A DNA stretch of 64,000 bases from Williamsia sp. 1138 (GCF_002095435.2 NZ_MJEJ02000047.1:62001-126000), one strand, 5' to 3'. Counted from the stretch's first letter, positions 39,858 to 49,729 are shown. Notes: generated by a model from the sequence alone, not told the origin. Translations and numbers: made by a program.

Positions 39858-41456
39858 ATGACTGTCATTTCCACACAGTTCGATACTGAGTCCGAGCAGT
39901 TTCATCTCGACAGTCAGGCGATGCTCGACGCACTCGAACCGTTGCAGACCCTGTCCGCTCAGGTGCTCGCGGCAGGTGGGGACAAGTCGGTCGAGCGGCA
40001 TCGATCGCGAGCCAAACTCCTCGCTCGCGAGCGGGTGGATCTGCTCCTCGACGAGGATGCTCCATTTCTTGAATTGTCCTGCTACGCAGGTGCACACGAC
40101 CCCTCCGAGCAACCGGGTGGCCGGCTCATCACCGGGATCGGGCCGATCCAAGGTGTGGAGTGCATGGTCATCGCCAATCAGTCGACGGTCAAAGGCGGAT
40201 CGCTCAATCCTGATGCCGTCGCCAAACAGCTCCGCGCTCTGGATATAGCCGAACGCAATCGGCTTCCAGTGGTGACCCTCATCGAATCTGGAGGCGCAGA
40301 CCTGCCGCAACAGGCCGACATTTTTGTCCCCGGCGGGCGTACCTTTCGCGAGTTGACAAGGCTCACTGCTGCCGGGATTCCCACCATCTCGTTGGTGTTC
40401 GGGAGTTCGACCGCGGGCGGGGCCTATATGCCGGGTATGAGCCAATACACGGTGCTGGTCAAGCAGGCCGCGTCGGTGTACTTGGGCGGCCCACCGTTGG
40501 TGAAGATGGCCATCAACGAGGACATCGATGACGAGTCCCTCGGCGGCGCCGAAATGCACGCCCGCGTCTCCGGGCTAGCTGACTACCTCGCTGAGGACGA
40601 ACGTGACGCGCTGCGCCTCGGCCGACAAATAGTGGCCGATCTGCAGTGGACCAAGGCTGGGCCAGGGCCCACGTTGCCCGCCGATCCACCGGTCTATGAC
40701 CCCGAGGAGCTGCTTGCGTGCGCGGCGGCAGACGCCAAACGATCGGTCGAGGTCCGCGAGATTCTGGCCCGGGTCCTCGACGGATCACGGTTTAACGAGT
40801 TCAAACCGTTGTACGGCACCCAGTTGGTCACGGGGTGGGGATCGATCGCCGGGTTCCCGGTCGGCATCCTCGCCAACAACGGCATCCTGTTCTCCGACGA
40901 AGCCAACAAGGGCGCCCACTTCATTCAGCTGGCCAATGCACGCAACATTCCGTTGGTGTTCGTCCAGAACATCACCGGGTTCATGGTCGGATCGGCCGCC
41001 GAACGCGGCGGCATCATCAAAGACGGCGCCAAGCTGATCAACGCGGTATCCAATTCGGCTGTCCCGCACCTGACTTTGATGATCGGCGCATCCTATGGCG
41101 CGGGCAACTACGCGATGTCCGGGCGTGCATATGACCCTCGCTTTGTCTTCAGTTGGCCCAACCATCGAATTGCGGTCATGGGCGGGCCCCAGCTCGGTGG
41201 CGTTATGTCGATCATCCGCAGGTCTGCTGCCGACCGCGCGGGAGTGCCCTACAGCGACACCGAAGACGCCCGGGTTCGCCGCGAGACCGAAGAAATGATC
41301 GACAGCCAGTCCGGCGCGATCTACGCCACCGGAAGGATCTGGGACGACGGCGTGATCGATCCCCGCGACACCCGGGCGGTCCTGGGTCTGGCGCTGTCGG
41401 CCACCCACTCGGCTCCGGTCCGCGGCACCGACCACTTCGCCACCTTCCGATTGTGA
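39858..41456 (+). CDS. Acyl-CoA carboxylase beta (carboxyltransferase) subunit
   Basis: 532 residues from ATG 39858 (GAGGTG 5 bases upstream). The carboxyltransferase motifs are GSSTAGGAYMPGMSQYTVLVK and NITGFMVGSAAERGGIIKDGAK, with GASYGAGNYAMSGRAYDPRF at the C-terminal half. These match the methylcrotonyl-CoA/geranyl-CoA carboxylase group more than the propionyl-CoA group. It transfers CO2 from carboxybiotin to an unsaturated branched acyl-CoA. One base separates it from the alpha subunit gene. Confidence 0.9.
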   Translation: MTVISTQFDTESEQFHLDSQAMLDALEPLQTLSAQVLAAGGDKSVERHRSRAKLLARERVDLLLDEDAPFLELSCYAGAHDPSEQPGGRLITGIGPIQGVECMVIANQSTVKGGSLNPDAVAKQLRALDIAERNRLPVVTLIESGGADLPQQADIFVPGGRTFRELTRLTAAGIPTISLVFGSSTAGGAYMPGMSQYTVLVKQAASVYLGGPPLVKMAINEDIDDESLGGAEMHARVSGLADYLAEDERDALRLGRQIVADLQWTKAGPGPTLPADPPVYDPEELLACAAADAKRSVEVREILARVLDGSRFNEFKPLYGTQLVTGWGSIAGFPVGILANNGILFSDEANKGAHFIQLANARNIPLVFVQNITGFMVGSAAERGGIIKDGAKLINAVSNSAVPHLTLMIGASYGAGNYAMSGRAYDPRFVFSWPNHRIAVMGGPQLGGVMSIIRRSAADRAGVPYSDTEDARVRRETEEMIDSQSGAIYATGRIWDDGVIDPRDTRAVLGLALSATHSAPVRGTDHFATFRL

Positions 41457-41457
41457 G

Positions 41458-43482
41458 ATGACTGTGAACACCACCCCCATCAGGACACTGCTCATTGCCA
41501 ACCGCGGCGAGATCGCCCGGCGCGTCATCCGTACCGCCCGCGCCTTGGGTATACGGACGGTTGCGGTCTACTCGACCCCCGACGTCCGATCCCCCCACGT
41601 CACCGATGCCGACTTCGCGGTGCCCATCGGCGGTGCCAGCAGTGCCGAGTCCTACCTGATGTGGGACAAAATACTCGACGCCGCCACACGCACCGGGGCG
41701 GACGCCATCCATCCCGGATATGGCTTCCTCTCAGAAAATGCAGAGTTCGCCGAGGCCTGTGAGGCGGCAGGCATCGTCTTCGTCGGCCCTAGCCCGGACT
41801 CCATCCGAGAGATGGGTCTGAAAGACAGGGCCAAAGAGTGGGCACGCAAGGCCGAGGTACCGGTCCTGCTCGACGCGGTCATCACCGGCGAGGACACCGA
41901 TGCGTGGACAGCGGCCGCCGCCGAGGTCGGATTCCCGTTGCTGGTCAAAGCCGTTGCGGGTGGTGGCGGTAAAGGGATGCGCCTAGTCGAACGTTCTGAT
42001 GATGTTGTCGAGGCCATCGCCGCCGCGCGGCGGGAGGGTTTGAATCTGTTCGGCAACGCCACAGTGTTCCTCGAGCGCTACCTGACCGCATCCCGGCATA
42101 TCGAGATCCAGGTCTTCGGTGACAAGCATGGCAATGCGGTACATCTCGGGGAACGGGAATGTTCCATCCAGCGGCGACATCAAAAGGTGCTCGAAGAAGC
42201 ACCCTCACCGGTCATCACCGCCGACGTTCGGCAACGCATGGGCGCCACCGCCGTGTCGCTGGTCCGCGAACTCGGTTACATCGGCGCCGGCACCGTGGAG
42301 TATTTGTTCGACGACACCACCGGTGGCTTCTACTTCCTGGAGATGAACACCAGGCTGCAGGTCGAACACCCCGTCACCGAAGAGGTCACCGGGCTGGACC
42401 TGGTCGCGCTTCAACTAAGAGTGGCGCGCGGCGAGCAGCTCGGCTTCGAACAATCCGATGTCCAGATCAATGGTCATGCCATCGAAGTCCGGCTCTACGC
42501 CGAAGACCCCGCCGCCGACTACGCGCCCACGCCGGGCACCCTGCATCGCTACGAACATCCGGATCGAGCTGGGCTGCGGTACGAGGACGGAATCGCTGCG
42601 CCGTCACAAATCTCCTCGTTCTATGACCCCATGATCGCCAAAATCATCGCCCATGGCGCGACCCGTTCCGAAGCTGCGTTCACTTTGGCCGCAGCCCTGG
42701 ACGGCACCCAGGTCCACGGCGTCACCACCAACCGAGCCTTCCTGGCGGCACTGCTCCGCGATCCGGACTACCTCGCAGGGGCAACCCGGACCGACTTCCT
42801 CGAGCACCACCCCCAGTTGCTCGACCCGCCGATGTCGACCCCATGGCCCGTGCACCTGGCCGCCGCAGTCGCCACTGGCGCTGCCCGCCGCAAGGCCTCG
42901 GATCCAACTCACGGTCTCGCCCGGCCCGGATTTCGGCCCCTGGCCACCCGGCTGCTGACGCACGCGACGTGGCATCGCGCCGGGGACTCGACGCCGTTGG
43001 AGGTGGATTATCACCTCGGTGGCTGGTCCGGCCAGGCCGACCTGACCATCGTCGTCGACGACGAGTCACACGGGTTCACCCTCAGCGACCTCACCCCCGA
43101 GAGCGTGCGCATCAACTACGACGGTGTGGACTACCCGTGCACGGTCTGGACCTATCCCGATGGGTCCGTATGGGTCAATGACGCCGGCAGCCAGTCCGGT
43201 TGGCACCCAGCGCCGCGTCTGCCCGACCCCGACGATCTCGCCGCTACCGCTCTAGGACCGGTCAACGAAATCCCCGGAACCGTGGTCCATATCGGCGTCG
43301 AGGTGGGAGACAGCGTCACTGCCGGACAGAAACTGGTGGTGGTCGAGGCGATGAAGATGGAACACCCGGCCACCGCGGCGACTGATGGTGTTGTCGAGAA
43401 GATCAATGTCTCCGTCGGCCAGTACGTCGACGCGCACACCGTCCTGGTCACCCTCGCCGCACCGCAAGAGGAGCAGTCATGA
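41458..43482 (+). CDS. Acyl-CoA carboxylase alpha subunit (biotin carboxylase + BCCP)
   Basis: 674 residues. Biotin carboxylase N-domain (LIANRGEIARRVIRTARALG), ATP-grasp (KAVAGGGGKGMRLV; EMNTRLQVEHPVTE), C-domain, BT-like linker, and a C-terminal biotinyl domain with VVEAMKMEHP (biotin Lys near 633). It carboxylates its own biotin with ATP and bicarbonate and passes CO2 to the beta subunit. The next gene starts within its stop (ATGA, 43479-43482). Confidence 0.93.
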   Translation: MTVNTTPIRTLLIANRGEIARRVIRTARALGIRTVAVYSTPDVRSPHVTDADFAVPIGGASSAESYLMWDKILDAATRTGADAIHPGYGFLSENAEFAEACEAAGIVFVGPSPDSIREMGLKDRAKEWARKAEVPVLLDAVITGEDTDAWTAAAAEVGFPLLVKAVAGGGGKGMRLVERSDDVVEAIAAARREGLNLFGNATVFLERYLTASRHIEIQVFGDKHGNAVHLGERECSIQRRHQKVLEEAPSPVITADVRQRMGATAVSLVRELGYIGAGTVEYLFDDTTGGFYFLEMNTRLQVEHPVTEEVTGLDLVALQLRVARGEQLGFEQSDVQINGHAIEVRLYAEDPAADYAPTPGTLHRYEHPDRAGLRYEDGIAAPSQISSFYDPMIAKIIAHGATRSEAAFTLAAALDGTQVHGVTTNRAFLAALLRDPDYLAGATRTDFLEHHPQLLDPPMSTPWPVHLAAAVATGAARRKASDPTHGLARPGFRPLATRLLTHATWHRAGDSTPLEVDYHLGGWSGQADLTIVVDDESHGFTLSDLTPESVRINYDGVDYPCTVWTYPDGSVWVNDAGSQSGWHPAPRLPDPDDLAATALGPVNEIPGTVVHIGVEVGDSVTAGQKLVVVEAMKMEHPATAATDGVVEKINVSVGQYVDAHTVLVTLAAPQEEQS

Positions 43483-45296
43483 CTCTGGGCCCACTTCGCA
43501 TCGCAAACTGCTCCGGATTCTTCGGGGACAGGCTGTCGGCGGCGTACGACATGGTCCACGGCGAAGCGATCGACGTCCTCACCGGGGACTGGCTGGCAGA
43601 GCTCACCATGGGGGTGCTGGTCAAACAGCGAAAGCGAAACGCAGACAAAGGTTTTGCGGGGACCTTTGTCAGCCAGCTTGATCAGGTCCTCGAGACCTGT
43701 CTCGACCAAGGCATCAAGGTGGTTTCGAACGCTGGTGGACTCAACCCGCACGGGTGTGCCGCCCAGATCGCTGACATCGCCCGCCGCATCGACCGGCCGG
43801 TGAAGATCGCTGTAGTGGACGGCGACGACGCCACCCATGCATTCGAGGAAGCCCGTCGAAGTGGCTGGCTCGCAGAACATCTAGATACTGGCGAGCCATT
43901 CTCCACGGCCGGGCAAGATCCCGACGTTGTCAGTGCCTACCTCGGCGGGTGGGCGATAAAAGAAGCTCTCGATGCCGGCGCCGACGTCGTGGTGACGGGT
44001 CGAGTCACCGACGCCGCCATCATCCTGGGGCCAGCGGCCTGGCACTTCAATTGGTCCAGAACGGACTGGGATGCCTTGGCGGGCGCAGTGGTCGCCGGGC
44101 ACATCATCGAATGCGGCGCCCAAGCAACCGGGGGGAACTTTTCGTTCTTCACCGAAGTGGCCGGCATGGAGCGGACCGGGTTTCCCATCGCCGAGATCAG
44201 CGAAGACGGATCCTCGGTGATCACCAAACAGCCAGGCACCGGGGGCGCGGTCACCGTCGAAACCGTCACCGCCCAACTGCTGTATGAAATCGACGGCCCT
44301 CGATACGCCAACCCCGATGTCATCGCTCGACTCGACACCGTGCGGCTCGCGCACATCGGAGAGGACAGAGTCCAAGTCTCAGGCGTCAAGGGCGAACCCG
44401 CACCCACACGCGTCAAGGTCGGGGCTCTGGTCTCTGGCGGATGGCGCAATGAGATCACCTTCGTCCTCACCGGTTCGGACATCGAAGCGAAAGCCGAACT
44501 CGCGCAAAGCGCTCTATGGGCAGCATTGCCCGAGGGCAAAGACTCGTTTCAGAACGTGACCGTCCGCCTGCTGCGCGCTGATCAACCCGATCCACGCACT
44601 ATGTCTGAGGCGGTTGCTCTGCTGACCATCACCGTGAACGACCCGTCACGGGAGAAGGCAACAGCCTTTCCTCGGGCGGCCATCGAAACAGGATTGGCAA
44701 GCTACCCAGGGCTCTACTTCACAGCCCCGCCCTCACCGGCGAGTGAGATCAGCGTGTTCTGGCCGACTCTGATGCCGGCAGCCATCTTCCCGCAACGGTT
44801 CACGCTGGGGGAGAGGCACGTTGTCGTGCCACCACCACCATCGGTGGACAGCACAGCGTCACCGATGGCTGACCCCGCCTCGGAGCCACGGCCTCAGCCA
44901 CCCACCGGCCCCACGGTGCGCCAGCCCCTGGGCTCACTGTTTGGGAGCCGCTCCGGCGACAAAGCAGGCAACGCGACACTGGGTATCTGGGCACGCACCG
45001 ACGCCGCACATGACTGGCTACGGTCCTGGTGGACGCCCGAGGCCATACGTCAGCTCATTCCGGAAGCCGAGCAGTGCAGCCTTCGGGTCTGGGAACTGCC
45101 GCACCTGCGTGCCTGCGGTGTAACCGTCGTTGGTCTCCTCGGCCGGGGCGTCGCGGCAAACCTCGACCTCGATTCGCAGGGTAAGGGTCTTGGGGAGTAC
45201 GTACGCGCGAAAGCAATCGACATCCCCGTCGCCCTCACCAATGAAACCCGCAATCTAGCAGACCCATTCAGGTCTACCGATAGGATTTCACGTTGA
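43479..45296 (+). CDS. AtuA-family protein (DUF1446), acyclic terpene utilisation type
   Basis: 605 residues. N-terminal AtuA domain: RIANCSGFFGDRLSAAYDMV, VVSNAGGLNPHGCA, VVVTGRVTDAAIILGPAAWHF, GHIIECGAQATGGNFSFF. A linker with Pro/Ser follows (about 445-475) and the C-terminal ~115 residues form the ferredoxin-like AtuA domain (GSRSGDKAGNATLGIWAR). AtuA is needed for geraniol/citronellol use in Pseudomonas but its reaction is not established. Both halves are fused here. It is coupled to the carboxylase upstream and to the hydratase downstream. Confidence 0.88.
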   Translation: MTLGPLRIANCSGFFGDRLSAAYDMVHGEAIDVLTGDWLAELTMGVLVKQRKRNADKGFAGTFVSQLDQVLETCLDQGIKVVSNAGGLNPHGCAAQIADIARRIDRPVKIAVVDGDDATHAFEEARRSGWLAEHLDTGEPFSTAGQDPDVVSAYLGGWAIKEALDAGADVVVTGRVTDAAIILGPAAWHFNWSRTDWDALAGAVVAGHIIECGAQATGGNFSFFTEVAGMERTGFPIAEISEDGSSVITKQPGTGGAVTVETVTAQLLYEIDGPRYANPDVIARLDTVRLAHIGEDRVQVSGVKGEPAPTRVKVGALVSGGWRNEITFVLTGSDIEAKAELAQSALWAALPEGKDSFQNVTVRLLRADQPDPRTMSEAVALLTITVNDPSREKATAFPRAAIETGLASYPGLYFTAPPSPASEISVFWPTLMPAAIFPQRFTLGERHVVVPPPPSVDSTASPMADPASEPRPQPPTGPTVRQPLGSLFGSRSGDKAGNATLGIWARTDAAHDWLRSWWTPEAIRQLIPEAEQCSLRVWELPHLRACGVTVVGLLGRGVAANLDLDSQGKGLGEYVRAKAIDIPVALTNETRNLADPFRSTDRISR

Positions 45297-46072
45297 CCAC
45301 ATCGGACCCGGGTGCCGTGGTGCATTCTGCTGTGGCACACGGTGTCGCGACCATCACCCTTGATTCCCCCACCAACCGCAATGCTCTGTCGAACCAGCTC
45401 CGCGCAGAGCTCGCCGAGAGCATCGAGAGCGCCTTACGCGACGACTCCGTGCGGCTATTGGTCCTGACTCACACCGGACCGGTGTTCTGCGCAGGAGCCG
45501 ACCTCAAAGAGGCCCGCGGCGCCGACGCGGCGCCCGCAGGTTCGGAGTTGGTTGGGCTACTCACCGCAGTGATGACAGCAGACAAACCGGTGATTGCGCG
45601 CCTGGCCGGGCCGGCACGGGCCGGAGGTATCGGTCTGGTCGCCGCATGTGATCTCGTGGTCGCCACCGAATCGACAACATTTGTTTTTTCGGAGGTCCGC
45701 CTTGGCGTAGTCCCAGCGATCATCTCGGTTCCCCTGCGGGGCCGGGTCGCACCTCAAGCACTCCGAGAACTCTTTTTGACCGGCAACCTCTTCGATGCGA
45801 AGCACGCGGCACAGATCGGTCTGGTCGACACCGTCACCAGCGAGGCTGACCTAGATGACGCCATCGACACACTGGCCGCCGCCCTGAATTTGGCATCGCC
45901 CCACGCACTCAACGGCGTCAAGAAGCTGCTGGGGCCGAACCGGCGTGAGCTGATTGAGGAAATGGCCCAGATGCAACAGCTCACCGCCCAATACTTCTCC
46001 TCCGAAGACGGCCAAGAGGGCGTCCGTGCATTCGGTGAAAAACGATTGCCAGCGTGGGCGGGGACCGCGTAA
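45293..46072 (+). CDS. Enoyl-CoA hydratase/isomerase family protein
   Basis: 259 residues, starting with TTG at 45293 that overlaps the AtuA stop (TTGA), with TAGGA about 7 bases upstream. Crotonase features: FCAGADLKEARG (oxyanion hole), AGPARAGGIGLVAACDLVVA, RLGVVPAIISVPL with the Glu position changed. It likely hydrates the glutaconyl-CoA-type product of the carboxylase, as AtuE or LiuC do. Last gene of the plus-strand operon. Confidence 0.87.
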   Translation: MTTSDPGAVVHSAVAHGVATITLDSPTNRNALSNQLRAELAESIESALRDDSVRLLVLTHTGPVFCAGADLKEARGADAAPAGSELVGLLTAVMTADKPVIARLAGPARAGGIGLVAACDLVVATESTTFVFSEVRLGVVPAIISVPLRGRVAPQALRELFLTGNLFDAKHAAQIGLVDTVTSEADLDDAIDTLAAALNLASPHALNGVKKLLGPNRRELIEEMAQMQQLTAQYFSSEDGQEGVRAFGEKRLPAWAGTA

Positions 46073-46120
46073 CCCACGGTGACTTCGACGACGCCGAATG
46101 CTGCTAGAGGCGCGTGTATT

Positions 46121-46663
46121 TCAGGAGGAAGCTCGCAATGTCCGAGTGACGTGCCCCGCGATCCACGCGGGATCGAGTGGGCCTGTTCGGAGTAACCATC
46201 GATGAAAGATGGGGCCTAGAAAAAGTTCGGTCGCGGCGTCGGGATCAGGCCAGTTCCCTTGCCGCAATCGATCTGCAATGCCATCGAATTGCGGCCGAAA
46301 GAGCAGATCTCGATATAGCGCGGCGAGATCTTCGTCTGTCTGTATCTCGGCGGTGACTGCTCGAAGTAGGGGTTCTTGGGTGGGATCGGTCAATTCTGCG
46401 ACCGTTGCCGAGGCCAGCGATAGCAAATCTGCGGCCACATCGCCAGAATTGGGTACCGCGACAACCCCTGCCGCGTTCGTGCTTCCAGCCAGTAGAGCGT
46501 CGAAGAGAACCGCTCCGGTGGAGGGCCACGTCCGGTAGAGGGTTTGCTTGCTGACGCTCGCGCGTGCGGCTATCCCCTCCATGGTGATCGCTCCCACCTG
46601 ATTTTCGCGGGCGAGGGACAGCACTGCTTCATGCACCTTGTTGCGGATTCGGGGAGTCGCCAT
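46121..46663 (-). CDS. TetR-family regulator
   Basis: 180 residues with HTH VHEAVLSLARENQVGAITMEGIAARASVSKQTLYRTWPSTGAVL and a TetR_C-type ligand domain. It is divergent from the SDR gene at 46722; the 58-base gap carries an inverted repeat (46675-46706), so it probably represses both. Confidence 0.86.
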   Translation of the reverse strand: MATPRIRNKVHEAVLSLARENQVGAITMEGIAARASVSKQTLYRTWPSTGAVLFDALLAGSTNAAGVVAVPNSGDVAADLLSLASATVAELTDPTQEPLLRAVTAEIQTDEDLAALYRDLLFRPQFDGIADRLRQGNWPDPDAATELFLGPIFHRWLLRTGPLDPAWIAGHVTRTLRASS

Positions 46664-46674
46664 ATTTGCACTCT

Positions 46675-46706
46675 ACTCAAAAAACGAGACGGAGCGTCCA
46701 TTTTGA
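46675..46706. promoter_or_regulatory. Inverted repeat between TetR and SDR genes
   Basis: CTCAAAA at the left end and TTTTGAG at the right end form arms around a ~18-base spacer that contains GAGACGGAGCGTC. It is the only symmetric sequence in the short divergent promoter region. Confidence 0.45.
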
Positions 46707-46721
46707 GCTAGCGTCGATCGC

Positions 46722-47456
46722 ATGGCAGAACCGCAGACATGGATGATCACCGGAGCCAATCGGGGACTGGGCCGCGCACTCACCCTCGCGGCTTTGCGCG
46801 CCGGCCATGCAGTGGTCGCGACGGTACGTAGCGAGCACTCCCTTCCCGACCACGACCGCCTCTACGTGCAGCAGCTCGACGTGCGCGATCGGCATGCGGC
46901 GCAGCAGGCAGTGGAGTCGGCCGCAACCCACCTTGGCAGGCTCGATGTCCTGGTGAACAACGCCGGGTACGGACTCATCGGTGCTATCGAGGAGACGGGC
47001 GAAGACGAAGCACGGGCGATCCTCGACACCAACCTGCTCGGACCTCTCTGGCTCAGCCAGGCTGCTATTGGGATCATGCGCGCTCAAGGCACCGGGCATG
47101 TCGTGCAGGTGTCGACTGTTGGTGCGGTGGGCACAATGCCCATGCTCGGGCTCTACAACTCCTCGAAGTGGGGGCTCGAAGCGTTCAGCGAAGCGATGGC
47201 ATCGGAAGTGGCGAGGTTTGGAATCCGGGTGACCCTTGTTGAACCCGGCGCGCTTGACACCGACTGGGCTGGTGCGAGCATGCAGTTCAGCGCACCCTGC
47301 AGCGACTATGACGATGTGCGGACAGAACTGTTCGGCACCAACGAAATCCCCTGGCCGCGAGGCGACTCTGGCGAAGGAACCAAGTCTGAAGATGCAGCCG
47401 CGGCCATACTCGCCCACGTCGCGCAGAAGATGACCAGCGCCTCAGACTCCTCGTAG
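46722..47456 (+). CDS. Short-chain dehydrogenase/reductase
   Basis: 244 residues: TGANRGLG cofactor motif, NNAG (VLVNNAGYGLIG), VVQVSTVGAVG, and catalytic YNSSK. An Arg after the second strand (VRSEHS) suggests NADP preference. The substrate is unknown. Paired with a divergent TetR that probably senses its substrate. Confidence 0.9.
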   Translation: MAEPQTWMITGANRGLGRALTLAALRAGHAVVATVRSEHSLPDHDRLYVQQLDVRDRHAAQQAVESAATHLGRLDVLVNNAGYGLIGAIEETGEDEARAILDTNLLGPLWLSQAAIGIMRAQGTGHVVQVSTVGAVGTMPMLGLYNSSKWGLEAFSEAMASEVARFGIRVTLVEPGALDTDWAGASMQFSAPCSDYDDVRTELFGTNEIPWPRGDSGEGTKSEDAAAAILAHVAQKMTSASDSS

Positions 47457-47632
47457 GGGACGACGCGCCCGCCCTGGTGCACGCAGCGCTACAACTGCGC
47501 GAAAGGGACTACGCTCGCGACCCTCGCTACAGGGACCGTTGCGGTCGCTGACTTTGAACCTCGCCGCCCCTACGGCGGTGCGCTTGCGTTGCCCGACGGA
47601 TCGTGGAAGGTCGGTGAGGTTGTCCGTATGCG

Positions 47633-48403
47633 TCACAGTGTGCAGCGAGTCTTCGGGTCCGGGCTGGACAGGTTGATCAAATAGTCCGCGACGACGGCAT
47701 TCACGCAGGTGTTGGCGCCGGAGTATGCGACGGTGTGCTGCTGGCCGTCGACGGTGAGTAACGAGCCGCCGAGGGTGTCGGCCAGACTGACTCCGCCGTC
47801 ATACGGTGTCGACGGATCGCCGGTGATCGAGATGGTCAACGTGTCCGGTAGGCCGTCGATGTCGGTGGCGTTACGGATATCCCAATGTCGGCTCTGCGGG
47901 CCAGGACTCGCATACATCGCGTGCACCGGCCGGGTCCTTGTCCGGGTCGGTGAACGGGGTGGCCTGCTGAATCTGAGCCCGCAGAGCGACCTGCTCCTGT
48001 GGGGTGCTGCGTTGTTCGTCCATGCAGTTGATCGCCAGCAGGGCCTCGTTGAAGTTGGGGTAGCGCCCGTTTGCGTCGCGGCCGGCAACGGCGTCGGTGA
48101 GAATGGTCAGGGTGTCGGATCGGCGGGCCTGCACCTCACCGAGTCCTTTGATGATCACCGGCCACGCGCTCTTGTCGTAAAGTCCGGCGGCCACGGCGTC
48201 GACGACGCCGTTGAAGTCCATCCGGCGGCCGTCCGGGCCAACGATCGGGTTGTCGATCAGCGGTCGCGTGATGTCGTGAAATGCTTCGGTGGCCTTGCTG
48301 GGGTCGCTACCGAGCGGGCACTGCGGGCCGGCGGCGCAGAAGGCGGCCATCTCGTCGAAAGACTTTTGGAAGCCTGTGTATTGCGAGATGCGATGCTCGG
48401 CGC
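47633..48403 (-). pseudogene. C-terminal remnant of a TAP-like secreted alpha/beta hydrolase
   Basis: The minus strand reads ISQYTGFQKSFDEMAAFCAAGPQCPLG through DVCESWPAEPTLGYP, then a stop. In the next frame it continues ATDIDGLPDTLTISITGDPSTPYDGG, QHTVAYSGANTCVN and ends RCTL. A single extra base near 47871-47872 turns the expected Tyr codon TAC into TAA. The N-terminal catalytic half is missing; at 48403 the sequence joins an AraC-type fragment. This is the tripeptidyl-aminopeptidase-like (SlpD) family. Confidence 0.8.
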
Positions 48404-48900
48404 CGCCAACTCATCGAGTCCGTCGCCGAGTTCATGCACGTGTCTGGCGACATCCGCGAAGTACCCTGCCGCGATCTCCGCCACCGGGGAGTCCCCGTTC
48501 AGACTGGTCACCGACACCGCCTCGACCGCCTTCTGGGAGAGGCCGAGTGCTGTCCGCGGAATACGGAAGCATGCTTTGTGCAGCCCACTGCTGTTGACAT
48601 GGGTGTAGGGCTGGGTTGCGTCGTACAGAACCATCTCGCCAGGCCGCAGTACTACTTCCCGGTCGTGCTGAATGATGATGCTGGACCCTGACAGCTGGAT
48701 GCCGAGAAAGACACATGGCTCAGCATCGTCGCGGATCAGAGACTGTGTGCGCCGCATCGTTGTCGATGTGGATGTTTCCTCAGCCGTACACACCGTGAAG
48801 TTACCTGTCTGGCCCAACGTCAATTTCGCTGCCAATACATCAGGTTCTTCGTAGTCGAGTTCAACCCGAACAAGATTGTCCAGACAACGTTTCGGACCAT
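48403..48900 (-). pseudogene. N-terminal remnant of an AraC-type regulator
   Basis: The minus strand encodes VRVELDYEEPDVLAAKLTLGQ, then CVFLGIQLSGSSIIIQHDREVVLRPGEMVLYDATQPYTHVN and PRTALGLSQKAVEAVSV, the cupin-like ligand domain of AraC_binding_2 proteins. The DNA-binding C-terminus is missing and is replaced by the hydrolase fragment at about 48403. The N-terminal boundary is unclear; no good start codon is seen. From 48900 to 49294 I see no gene. Confidence 0.7.
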
Positions 48901-49294
48901 GTCTGCACGCTCACGCGCGGCCACCCCTGACGTCGTCACTCGAACGGGGCTCACGGCATTACCTCCTCGACTGCGCCGAACCAGTGCTGAACCGTCCGGG
49001 CAGATTGAGAGAAAGCTATCGCGACTACAGGGGTCACGTCGCCGACCGGGCAACCTATCGGCAAAACGTGCAGACACGATCAACACCTGAGCACGATCAG
49101 CACACTCTGAGGATCGGCTAGCGCCATGTGAAGCTAGCGCTATGAAGGCAGCCCAGGTGTCGTGGCGACCGGTGCGTGCACGCACGGATTTCATGCTTCA
49201 TTTCGTCGCTGGTGACGAAATGGATTGCAGTATCAGTGATTGCGGCTGCAATAGGCGCTACGTCAGACGAGTTTTGCTGGATTGCGCCGGGAGT

Positions 49295-49729
49295 TCAGTC
49301 TCGGCCTTCGAGAAGGTGGGCATACGGGTCGCTGTCAGCGCCGACTTCTTCCGGCATGGGGTAGTAGGTCTTGATGAGTAGGTCGCCGTTGTCGTCCCAC
49401 GCGAACGTCTCGATGCTGTGGGAGGTCATCGTTTCTTCGCCTGTGCCGAAGTAGTTCTCGCACACCCACGCCATCTCATTGCCGTTGACATGGACGGTGA
49501 TCATGTTAATGCGCAGGTGTTTCTGAAAGAGGTCGAAGGCGTGAGTCGTGGCTGTGTCGAAGCCAGTCTTTTCCTCGGTGCCCACCGGGTCGAACATTCT
49601 GACCTCGCCGGGCACGATGGTGCGCCACGACGCGACCCATTCCTCGCGTTTACCTGCGTTCCATAGCTCGGCGTGAACGGCTGCGTGGGCCAGGCGTGCC
49701 CGACGGCTAGGTACCAAACTCATGGTCAC
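49295..49729 (-). CDS. SnoaL/NTF2-like protein
   Basis: 144 residues: AHAAVHAELWNAGKREEWVASWRTIVPGEVRMFDPVGTEE, HAFDLFQKHLRINMITVHVNGNEMAWVCENYFG, NGDLLIKTYYPMP. A single SnoaL-like cone-shaped fold. Function unknown; the family includes ketosteroid-isomerase-like enzymes. It stands alone, 216 bases downstream of the sigma factor gene. Confidence 0.8.
   Translation of the reverse strand: MTMSLVPSRRARLAHAAVHAELWNAGKREEWVASWRTIVPGEVRMFDPVGTEEKTGFDTATTHAFDLFQKHLRINMITVHVNGNEMAWVCENYFGTGEETMTSHSIETFAWDDNGDLLIKTYYPMPEEVGADSDPYAHLLEGRD

Noticed and set aside
47709-48608. Plus-strand open frame of 299 codons
   Set aside because: It is antisense to the decayed hydrolase and AraC fragments, whose protein patterns are clear on the minus strand.
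49142-49381. Plus-strand frame of 79 codons
   Set aside because: It overlaps the end of the SnoaL gene on the other strand and lacks a ribosome site or pattern.
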